From contig CAVOOM010000007.1 in the NCBI GenBank assembly GCA_963697565.1, positions 124,001 to 188,000 on the forward strand: a stretch of DNA of 64,000 nucleotides. Reading direction: 5' to 3'. The DNA comes from CAWFSE01 sp963697565 (GTDB lineage Bacteria; Actinomycetota; Actinomycetes; CAVWCF01). The notes beneath the pieces were generated by a model. That model did not search any database and was not told the DNA's origin. It was given only the letters and a program-made list of their open reading frames with translations. Shown here piece after piece: positions 13,750 to 20,862 of the stretch. The translations under genes were made by a program, and so were the position numbers. Positions within the stretch are counted from its first letter, which is position 1. Every line of letters begins with the position of its first letter.

Positions 13750-14217
13750 ATGCGGACCGGCTGTCGGCTCGCCGTCGACGTGGGCGCCGTGCGCATCGGC
13801 GTGGCCCGCAGCGACCCCGGAGGCACGCTGGCGGTGCCGGTCGAGACCATCAAGCGCGGCGGGGGCGATGTCGCGCGGATCGCCGCCCTGGCCGCCGAGC
13901 ATGAGGTCATCGAGGTGGTCGTCGGCCTGCCGGTGACGCTGGCGGGCGCCGAGGGGCCGGCGGCCGAGGGCGCCCGGGCCTTCGCGGAACTCGTGGCGGC
14001 CGCGGTGCGTCCCATCGTGGTCCGGCTAGTCGACGAGCGGATGAGCACGGCCGCCGCGGCCCGCGGGCTGCAGGCGGCCGGGATCAAGCAGACACGCGGG
14101 CGCACCCGCACGCGTGACGTCGTCGATCAGGCCGCGGCTGTCATCATCTTGCAGGGGGCGCTGGAGGCCGAGCGCGCCACCGGGAATCCCCCGGGACAAC
14201 CAGTGGAGGTCGCGTGA
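13750..14217 (+). CDS. ruvX: RuvX/YqgF pre-16S rRNA nuclease family protein
   Basis: RNase H-fold putative endonuclease implicated in maturation of the 16S rRNA 5' end. At 155 residues it has the normal family length. Acidic residues sit in LAVDVGAVRIGVARSD, in VIEVVVGLPVTL and in VRLVDERMSTAAAARGL, and near the C-terminus in DVVDQAAAVIILQGAL. Located 4 bases after alaS and followed by mltG, the standard alaS-ruvX-mltG-aroE order of Actinomycetota. Intact frame. Confidence 0.93.
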   Translation: MRTGCRLAVDVGAVRIGVARSDPGGTLAVPVETIKRGGGDVARIAALAAEHEVIEVVVGLPVTLAGAEGPAAEGARAFAELVAAAVRPIVVRLVDERMSTAAAARGLQAAGIKQTRGRTRTRDVVDQAAAVIILQGALEAERATGNPPGQPVEVA

Positions 14218-14245
14218 GTGCGAACAACGCCTCGAGGGGGCTCGA

Positions 14246-15314
14246 ATGAGCCAGCTCGGGCTGGGGATGAGCCACGACACCACGGCCGCCCGGGCAAGGC
14301 CGCTCCAGGATGGCCGTCTTGGTCGCGGGTGCAGTCGTGCTCGTCCTGCTGGTGTCGGGCTTCCTGCTCTCCCGGTCGCTGTTCGGCGGCTCCAGCGACT
14401 ACCCGGGCCCGGGCCAGGGGTCCGTGGCCGTCGAGGTGCCCCCCGGCGCGTCCCTTCGGGCGATCGGCGGCGTGCTCGCCAAGGCAGACGTGGTCAAGAC
14501 GGCCGACGCGTTCGTGGCCGCGGCCGAGGCGGAGCCGCGGTCGCGGACCATCGGCCCGGGCCGCTACGCGATGCGCGAGCAGATGTCGGGGGCCGGGGCC
14601 GTGGAGCTGATGCTCGACCCCGCCTCGCGGATCGTGAACCGCATCGTCATCCCCGAGGGCAGCCGCCTCAGCGCGATCAGCGCCGAGGTGCAGAAGGTCA
14701 CCGGCCTGCCGCGTGAGCAGATTGACGCCGCGCTGGCGGACCCGGCGCTCGGCCTGCCCGCGTACGCGTCAGGCCCGGAGGGCTACCTGTTCCCGGCCAC
14801 GTACGAGGCGGCCAAGGACGCCGTGGCGCTGGCCGTGCTGCAGGCGATGACGACGCGGTTCAGCCAGGCCGCCGGCGCGCTCGACCTCGAGGCGCGGGCC
14901 GAGGCCATCGGCCGGACCCCGGCCCAGATCGTGACGATCGCGAGCCTGCTGGAGGCCGAGGCGAAGCCGGAGGACTTCGCGAAGGTCTCCCGGGTGGTCT
15001 ACAACCGGCTCGCGGCCGGGATGCCGCTGCAGTTCGACTCGACCGTCAACTACGTGCTCAACCGCAGCACCATCGCGGTGTCGATCGAGGACACCAAGGT
15101 CGACAGCCCCTACAACACCTACGCCAACAAGGGGCTGCCGCCCGGGCCGATCGGGTCGCCGGGCGAGGTGGCCCTGCAGGCCGCCCTCGCCCCCGAGGAC
15201 GGGGACTGGCTGTACTTCGTCACGGTCAACCCCTCGACCGGCGAGACCAAGTTCACGTCCTCGTACGCCGAGTTCCTGGAGTTCAAGAAGGAACTCAAGG
15301 CCAACACCCAGTGA
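14246..15314 (+). CDS. mltG: Endolytic peptidoglycan transglycosylase MltG (probable frameshift near the N-terminus)
   Basis: Inner-membrane lytic transglycosylase that cuts nascent peptidoglycan and sets glycan length. One N-terminal membrane helix (MAVLVAGAVVLVLLVSGFLL) precedes a LysM-like segment and the YceG catalytic domain (TIASLLEAEAKPEDFAKVSR with the catalytic Glu; VYNRLAAGMPLQFDSTVNY; YNTYANKGLPPGPIGSPG). The ATG at 14246 follows GAGGGGG by 5 bases. Its cytosolic segment joins the helix only if one extra base near 14298 is removed. Without that correction the ATG at 14310 would be the start. Confidence 0.88.
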
Positions 15315-15332
15315 GCGGGCGGTGACCTCCCG

Positions 15333-16166
15333 GTGAGCCCTGCGCGGCGCTGCGCCGTCCTCGGCAGCCCGATCGCCCACTCGCTGAGCCCGGTTCTGCA
15401 CCGAGCGGCGTACGCCACCCTCGGCCTGCCGTGGACGTACGACGCCCTTGAGTGCGGCGAGGAGGGGCTGGCCGGGCTCCTCGCCGGGCTGGGGCCCGAG
15501 TGGCGGGGGTGGTCGTTGACGATGCCCCTCAAGCGGGCCGTGCTGCCGCTGCTGGACGAGGCCGAGGAGCTCGTCGGCCAGGTGGGGGCCGCGAACACGG
15601 TGGTCTTCGCCGATGGCCGCAGTCGCGGGCTGAACACCGACGTCCCGGGGCTGCTGGCGGCCCTCGCCGCCCACGGTGTGGCGGTGCCCGGCGAGGTGGG
15701 CGTCCTCGGCGGCGGGGCCACGGCGGCGAGTGCCGTGGCGGCGCTCGGGCTGGGTGGGGCTCGGCAGGTGCACCTCCTGGTTCGCCGCCCCGAGGCCGCC
15801 CAGCCGGTGCTGCGCGTCGCCGAGATCTTCGGTGTGCACGTGGACGTGGCCGCATTCGAGCCCGCGGCCGGGGCGCTGGGCCTGCCTCTCGTGGTGTCCA
15901 CGGTCCCCGGTGACGCCGCCGCGCCGCTCGCGCAGGCCGTGCCCGAGCACCCCGGGGTGCTCTTCGACGTCGTGTACGACCCCTGGCCGACCTCGTTGGC
16001 GGCGGCCTGGAACGCCCGTGGTGGCGGCGTTCTCGGCGGTTTCCAGCTGCTGCTGCACCAGGCGGCGCTGCAGGTCGAGGCCTTCTGCGGGCTGCCAGCC
16101 CCGCTGCCCGAGATGCGTGAGGCGGGGGAGCAGGCCCTTCGCGCCCGCGGTGCGCTCAAGCCCTGA
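15333..16166 (+). CDS. aroE: Shikimate dehydrogenase
   Basis: NADPH-dependent reduction of 3-dehydroshikimate to shikimate. The substrate-binding N-terminal domain shows GSPIAHSLSPVLHRAAY, the region of the catalytic Lys (LTMPLKRAV), VGAANTVVF and NTDVPGLLAAL. The NADP-binding Rossmann domain starts at GVLGGGATAASAV and the C-terminal helix shows GGFQLLLHQAALQVE. Intact, 277 residues, GTG start 19 bases after mltG. The other aro genes lie beyond the pilus locus at 33297-36565. A FliA-type promoter overlaps the last codons. Confidence 0.93.
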   Translation: MSPARRCAVLGSPIAHSLSPVLHRAAYATLGLPWTYDALECGEEGLAGLLAGLGPEWRGWSLTMPLKRAVLPLLDEAEELVGQVGAANTVVFADGRSRGLNTDVPGLLAALAAHGVAVPGEVGVLGGGATAASAVAALGLGGARQVHLLVRRPEAAQPVLRVAEIFGVHVDVAAFEPAAGALGLPLVVSTVPGDAAAPLAQAVPEHPGVLFDVVYDPWPTSLAAAWNARGGGVLGGFQLLLHQAALQVEAFCGLPAPLPEMREAGEQALRARGALKP

Positions 16167-16181
16167 GGCAGTCCCGCCGAA
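16155..16181 (+). promoter_or_regulatory. FliA-type promoter P1 of the pilus locus
   Basis: CTCAAG at 16155-16160 and GCCGAA at 16176-16181; CTCA and GCCGAA are 17 bases apart. It overlaps the 3' end of aroE and lies 52 bases upstream of the roadblock gene ATG. This matches the actinobacterial FliA consensus CTCA-N15/17-GCCGAA. Confidence 0.75.
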
Positions 16182-16233
16182 GGGGAGGGTGAGGCGCGCG
16201 GATCCCCGGCGCCCCGCCGGCGAGAGGTGCCCC

Positions 16234-16905
16234 ATGTCGACCGTGTCCACCACCGCGACGTCCTTCGACTCGACCAGCGCGCGGCTGGCCCGGGTGCTGC
16301 ACGGCCTGCTGGCGCAGGCTCCCGAGGTCGAGGCCGCGGCCGTCGTGTCGTTCGACGGGCTGCCGATGGCCTCCGCCCTGCCCCCGGGCATGGACGAGGA
16401 CCGGGTCGCCGCGATGAGCGCGGCGCTGCTCTCGCTCGGGGAGCGCGCAGCCGAGGGCCTTGGCCGCGGGGGGCTGTCCCAGGTCTACGTGGAGGGGGAT
16501 GCTGGCACGGTCTTCCTCGTCTCCGCCGACGACGAGGCGGTCCTGGTCGCGGTGGCCGCCCAGGGGGCCAAGGCCGGCCTCATGCTCTTCGAGGTGCGGC
16601 GGGCCGCGGAGTCCGTCGCCGACGCGCTGCGCGACTGGGATGCGCCGGCCGACGAGCCCCCCTACTCGGCGACTCCGATCGAGGCTGTGCCTTTCGAGGC
16701 CGTCCCCGCCGAGGCGGTTGCCGCCGAACCGGCCAACACGGCCGTCTACGTCCCGGCGCCGGCCGATCTCGTACCCACGACGATGAGCGACGCCGAGGGC
16801 GTGCCCGCGGCCCCGGAGCCGTCGCCTGAGCAGGTCCCCGCGATGCCGGCGGCCCAGGCCTGGAGCCCGTACCCGGCTGCGCCGCAGCCCGCCCCCTGGT
16901 CCTGA
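16234..16905 (+). CDS. Roadblock/LC7 (MglB-like) protein with Pro/Ala-rich tail
   Basis: Small-GTPase regulator fold. Residues about 10-130 form a roadblock/LC7 domain (LARVLHGLLAQAPEVEAAAV; VSFDGLPMASALP; VLVAVAAQGAKAGLMLFEVR). The remaining 90 residues are Pro/Ala/Glu-rich and probably disordered. Roadblock proteins of the MglB type act as GTPase-activating partners of Ras-like GTPases, and one such GTPase is encoded 1.2 kb downstream. Start ATG 16234 has GAGAGGTG 4 bases upstream. It is the first gene after promoter P1. An alternative relation is to CvnB of actinobacterial conservons, but the kinase and DUF742 members of a conservon are absent. Confidence 0.83.
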   Translation: MSTVSTTATSFDSTSARLARVLHGLLAQAPEVEAAAVVSFDGLPMASALPPGMDEDRVAAMSAALLSLGERAAEGLGRGGLSQVYVEGDAGTVFLVSADDEAVLVAVAAQGAKAGLMLFEVRRAAESVADALRDWDAPADEPPYSATPIEAVPFEAVPAEAVAAEPANTAVYVPAPADLVPTTMSDAEGVPAAPEPSPEQVPAMPAAQAWSPYPAAPQPAPWS

Positions 16906-16958
16906 TCGACCCCGTAACCCCTCGACCGATGAACCCCGCCACTGACAGGACGTGACCC

Positions 16959-18148
16959 GTGAAGCTTGAAGGCTCGCTTGACGCCTTCAGCCTCCCCGAC
17001 ATCTTCCAGTTGCTGAGCATGACGAAGAAGACGGGAGCGCTGCGGTTGCGCTCCGGTGCGGCCGAAGGAGTCGTCCACTTCGCCGGCGGCGCCGTGACCG
17101 GCGCCTCCGCGGACGCGCGTCGGCAGTCGCTGGCCCGCCGCCTCGTCGGCAGCGGCGCGGTCAACGATGAGGCGCTGCGGGCGGCCGTCGACGCGGTGGC
17201 CTCCGCGGGCGGCTCGCTCGGGGTAGGACGCGCGCTGCGCGACGCCGGGGCGGTCGAGCCCGAGCTGCTGCAGGCTGCGGCCACCGAGCAGGCCGTGGAC
17301 GCCGTCTTCGACCTGCTGCGCTGGGAGAACGGCGACTTCGCCTTTGACGTCGACCAGCCCAACACCGATGACGTGGGCGTCGCCCTGCCCACCGATCGGG
17401 TGGTCGCCGAGGCCGAGTCGCGGGCCGCCGACTGGGCCGGGCTGGATGAGTCAGTGATCTCCCCGGATGCCGTCCTGGCTATGCCCGTGGTGCTGGCGCA
17501 CGACCCGGTCGCCACCCGTGACGAGTGGGCCCTGCTCGCCCTGGTCGACGGGCGCCGCACCATCGCCGACCTGGTGGACCTCACCGGCTGCGGGCAGTTC
17601 GCCGTCGTGGCCACGTTGGCGCACTTGGTGGACCGCGGGCTCCTCGAGCCCCGCGACCGGCGCGGCGACCATGTGAAGTCGGTGGAGCGCCGTCACGAGC
17701 TGCTGGCCCCACTTGAGGGCCGGGCAGCCGCACCGCCGCCGTTCCGAGCCGCAGGGGCCGAGGCCGAGGCGCCCCGCTGCTGGGTGGCGCGCACGTGCCG
17801 GCCGACGTGGTGCCGCCGCGGCCCGAGCCGTTCCTGCAGCCCCGGACCCCCGACCACCCCGATGGAACGCCGATGCCGGAGTCCCCGGCTGTCGCGCAGG
17901 CCCCCTCGGCCCCAACGGCCCCGACCTCCGTGCCGTCGCCGGCGGCGGTTGAGTCGCCTGGCCCCCGTCCCGTTTCGTCGCCGACGGGTGGGTCCGCTAG
18001 CCACTGGGGGAGCGGCGGGATGGGCAGGGGCGGGATGGTCATGGGCACGGCCGCCGTCGCCGAGGACCCGAACTCGCTCATCGAGCGTGATCCGTCAGTC
18101 AACCGCAGCCTGCTCCTCAGGCTCATCGCCGGAGTCCGGGGGCTGTGA
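16959..18148 (+). CDS. DUF4388 domain protein of the pilus locus (one frameshift)
   Basis: Role unknown. The N-terminus is a clear DUF4388 domain (LEGSLDAFSLPDIFQLLSM; KKTGALRLRSG; GVVHFAGGAVTGA), a fold linked to PATAN-type signalling proteins of gliding and pilus-motile bacteria. A second region (about 150-240) resembles a winged-helix segment (WALLALVDGRRTIADLVDL). A long Pro-rich linker leads to a conserved-looking end (DPSVNRSLLLRLIAGVRGL). The frame changes near 17777, where one C seems missing. The GTG at 16959 follows AGGA. The stop overlaps a possible GTG start of the GTPase gene, implying coupling. Confidence 0.8.
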
Positions 18149-18150
18149 CC

Positions 18151-18762
18151 ATGGCCAATCGACCGCCCATGTCCAATCGAACGCCGACGCGTCAGCGCCG
18201 CCGCCACGGCGGCCAGGCCGTGAAGATCGTCGTGACCGGGCCGTTCGCGGCCGGGAAGACGACCCTGATCCGCACCATCAGCGAGATCACGGTGCTCTCG
18301 ACCGAGCGGGGCATCACCGACGAGACCCGCGCCCGCAAGCGGGAGACCACGGTCGCGATGGACTTCGGCCGGATCACCATCGACCGAGAGCTGGTGCTCT
18401 ACCTGTTCGGCACTCCCGGCCAGGAGCGCTTCGACTTCATGTGGGAGATCCTCGGCGAGGGCATGCTCGGCTACCTGCTGCTGGTGGACGCGAGCCGGGC
18501 CGACTCGCTGGCCGAGGCCGAGGGGATCCTCGGGGCGTTCCGCCAGATGGCCCGGGTGCCGTTCGCGGTCGGGATCAACCGCTCGACCGGGGAGCCGGGC
18601 GAGGCGGAGCAGGTGCGTGAGCGGCTGGGGCTCGGCCTTGAGATCCCGGTGATGCCGTGCGACGCCACGGACAAGGCGTCGGTCAAGGAGCTGCTGCTCG
18701 CCCTGCTGTACGCGGTCCTGGATGACGTCGAGGCGGAGTCCGCGCAGGTCGCCGGGGGCTGA
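18151..18762 (+). CDS. Small Ras-like GTPase (MglA/CvnD-like)
   Basis: Cytosolic P-loop GTPase of about 200 residues. G1 is GPFAAGKTTL, the switch 1 region carries ERGITDETRARKRETTV, G3 is FGTPGQERFDFMW, and the G4 position reads GINRSTG instead of NKxD, a deviation common in bacterial members of this group. Its gene set (roadblock protein, DUF4388 protein, then pilB) resembles the MglA/MglB polarity switch that positions type IV pili in Myxococcus and Thermus. It is also similar to the CvnD GTPases of Streptomyces conservons. The ATG at 18151 is chosen; the GTG at 18145 overlapping the preceding stop is an alternative. Confidence 0.85.
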   Translation: MANRPPMSNRTPTRQRRRHGGQAVKIVVTGPFAAGKTTLIRTISEITVLSTERGITDETRARKRETTVAMDFGRITIDRELVLYLFGTPGQERFDFMWEILGEGMLGYLLLVDASRADSLAEAEGILGAFRQMARVPFAVGINRSTGEPGEAEQVRERLGLGLEIPVMPCDATDKASVKELLLALLYAVLDDVEAESAQVAGG

Positions 18763-18765
18763 GCG

Positions 18766-19035
18766 GTGTCCTTCCTGGCGAGGCTGTTCGGCCGTCCGGC
18801 GCGGCCGCGAGGCCGGCACGCCGGTGCCCGCGGCAGCGTGCCGGCCCGCCCAGCGCCGCTGGCTGCGCCTCAGCCTCCGGCGCGCGTGACGATGCCCCCG
18901 GCTGGGCCCACCGGGTCGAGCGGTTCGGTGGTCGCCCTGGTCTACCGCGACGGCACCTCCTTGGCGTACGCGGCGGCCGACCCGCGGGCGCGGGCCTACC
19001 GAACCCTGGCCGACCACCTCGCCGCGCGGGGCTGA
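18766..19035 (+). CDS. Small hypothetical protein of the pilus locus
   Basis: I do not recognise this 89-residue protein. It has a basic, Arg/Pro-rich N-terminal half (FLARLFGRPARPRGRHAG) and a compact C-terminal segment (SVVALVYRDGTSLAYAAADP). The GTG lies 3 bases after the GTPase stop and the ORF ends just before promoter P2 of pilB. It is kept because of its tight operon position and in-frame codon bias. Confidence 0.55.
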   Translation: MSFLARLFGRPARPRGRHAGARGSVPARPAPLAAPQPPARVTMPPAGPTGSSGSVVALVYRDGTSLAYAAADPRARAYRTLADHLAARG

Positions 19036-19038
19036 GCA

Positions 19039-19064
19039 CTCAAGCCCGCGGCCTGGCGGCCGAT
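19039..19064 (+). promoter_or_regulatory. FliA-type promoter P2 (pilB)
   Basis: CTCAAG at 19039-19044 and GCCGAT at 19059-19064; here CTCA and GCCGAT are 16 bases apart. The -10 element runs into an ATG at 19063. The transcription start should therefore fall near 19072-19075, at the in-frame GTG I use as the pilB start. Confidence 0.72.
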
Positions 19065-19074
19065 GACTCGTAAC

Positions 19075-20742
19075 GTGAAGCAGCTGGGCCACATCCTGCT
19101 CGAGGGCGGGCTTGTCACCGAGGACCAGCTCCAGACGGCGTTCGCCGAGCACCAGTCGGCCGGGCGCAGCCTGGGGCGCGTCCTCGTGGACCGCGGCGTG
19201 CTGTCCGAGGGCCAGCTCGTGCAGGCCCTCGCCCAGCAGATCGGCCTGCGGTACGTCGATCTCGCCGAGACCTCCGTGGACGGCTCCGCGATCGGCATGG
19301 TCCCCGGGACGGTCTGCCGGCGCTACTCGGTGGTCCCGGTGGGGTTCGAGGAGGGCCGGCTGCTGCTGGCCATGGCCGACCCCGCCAACGTCTTCGCCGT
19401 CGATGACATCAGGTCGCTCACCCAGATGGAGGTCCGCCCGCTCGTCGCCACCAAGTCGGACGTGCTGGCCGCCATCGACCGCTACTACCGCGCCGACAGC
19501 GACCTCGACGACCTCACGACCGTGATGGAGGCCGCCGACGACGAGTTGGAGGACTTGTCGAAGGTCAAGGAGGCGACCGAGGACGCCCCGATCGTCCGCT
19601 ACGTCAACCTGCTGATCACCCAGGCGATCCAAGACCGCGCCTCGGACATCCACCTGGAGCCGACCGAGCACGACCTGCGCGTGCGGTACCGCATCGACGG
19701 GGTCCTGCACGAGGTGATGCGCTCGCCCAAGTCGATCCAGTCCGGTGTGATCAGCCGGCTCAAGATCATGGCCGACATCAACATCGCCGAGCGGCGGGTC
19801 CCCCAGGACGGGCGGCTGTCGGTCGCCGCGCACGGCAAGAAGATCGACCTGCGGGTCGCGACCCTGCCCACGGTGTGGGGCGAGAAAGTCGTCATGCGCG
19901 TGCTCGACAACAGCACCGCGAGCCTGGATCTGGCCGACCTGGGCTTCCGCGAGGACAACTACCGTCGGTACTCGGAGTCGTTCACCAAGCCGTACGGGAT
20001 GATCCTGGTCACCGGCCCCACCGGCTCGGGCAAGTCCACCACGCTGTACGCGACGCTCAACATCGTGAGCCGGCCCGAGCTCAACGTGATCACCGTCGAG
20101 GACCCGGTGGAGTACCGCCTGCCGGGGATCAACCAGGTGCAGGTCAACAACAAGGCGGGCCTCAACTTCGCCTCGGCGCTGCGCTCGATCCTGCGCTCCG
20201 ACCCCGACATCGTGCTGATCGGCGAGATCCGCGACCACGAGACCGCCCAGATCGCGGTTGAGGCCGCCCTCACCGGCCACCTCGTCTTGTCCACGCTGCA
20301 CACCAACGACGCGCCCTCGGCCGTCGTCCGCCTCACCGAGATGGGGATCGAGCCGTTCCTCGTCGGGTCGGCGCTGGACTGCGTGCTCGCCCAGCGGCTT
20401 GCCCGCCGGCTGTGCTCCAAGTGCAAGGAGCCCTACGAGCCGACCCCCGAGGCGTTGGTGGCGGCCCGCTTCCCCTGGAACGAGGACGAGCCGGTGCCCG
20501 TCCTGCACCGGGCGGTGGGGTGCTCGAACTGCTCCAAGACCGGATACAAGGGCCGGCTGGCCCTGCACGAGGTGATGGCGGTCACCGAGGAGGTCGAGCG
20601 CCTCGCGGTCGAGCGGGCCAGCACCACGGCGATCAACGCCTGCGCCCTGGCCGAGGGGATGGCCACGCTGCGCGACGACGGGATGGCCAAGGTCCTGCAG
20701 GGCGTCACCAGCCTCGACGAGATCCTCCGCGTCGTCGTCTGA
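19075..20742 (+). CDS. pilB: Type IV pilus extension ATPase PilB
   Basis: Hexameric secretion ATPase that powers pilus polymerisation at the inner membrane. An N-terminal MshEN/T2SSE domain (about 1-150, GHILLEGGLVTEDQLQTAF) is followed by the ATPase core: Walker A GPTGSGKSTT (about 314), the Asp box (TVEDPVEYR), Walker B DIVLIGEIRDHET and the His box (STLHTNDAPSAVVRL). A zinc tetracysteine (CSKCKEPY near 447; CSNCSKTGYKGR near 483) marks it as PilB rather than PilT. Intact, 555 residues. An upstream ATG at 19063 lies inside the -10 element of promoter P2, so the GTG at 19075 is the likelier start, probably leaderless. Confidence 0.94.
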   Translation: MKQLGHILLEGGLVTEDQLQTAFAEHQSAGRSLGRVLVDRGVLSEGQLVQALAQQIGLRYVDLAETSVDGSAIGMVPGTVCRRYSVVPVGFEEGRLLLAMADPANVFAVDDIRSLTQMEVRPLVATKSDVLAAIDRYYRADSDLDDLTTVMEAADDELEDLSKVKEATEDAPIVRYVNLLITQAIQDRASDIHLEPTEHDLRVRYRIDGVLHEVMRSPKSIQSGVISRLKIMADINIAERRVPQDGRLSVAAHGKKIDLRVATLPTVWGEKVVMRVLDNSTASLDLADLGFREDNYRRYSESFTKPYGMILVTGPTGSGKSTTLYATLNIVSRPELNVITVEDPVEYRLPGINQVQVNNKAGLNFASALRSILRSDPDIVLIGEIRDHETAQIAVEAALTGHLVLSTLHTNDAPSAVVRLTEMGIEPFLVGSALDCVLAQRLARRLCSKCKEPYEPTPEALVAARFPWNEDEPVPVLHRAVGCSNCSKTGYKGRLALHEVMAVTEEVERLAVERASTTAINACALAEGMATLRDDGMAKVLQGVTSLDEILRVVV

Positions 20743-20759
20743 CGGGCGACCCCTCACCG

Positions 20760-20786
20760 CTCAAGCACGGCGGCCGTCGAGCCGAT
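20760..20786 (+). promoter_or_regulatory. FliA-type promoter P3 (pilT)
   Basis: CTCAAG at 20760-20765 and GCCGAT at 20781-20786; CTCA and GCCGAT are 17 bases apart. About 70 bases of leader precede the pilT GTG with its own ribosome-binding site. Confidence 0.75.
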
Positions 20787-20862
20787 GGGACCGAGGAGAC
20801 AGCGACTCTGCGCCGAGCCCACCGGCGGCGCAGCCGAAGAGGTTCCTGACAAGGGGGACAGC

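Noticed and set aside
17581..20757. Long open frame on the minus strand across the GTPase and pilB genes (over 1000 codons)
   Set aside because: It is an antisense shadow created by high GC content; the plus-strand genes carry the recognisable motifs.
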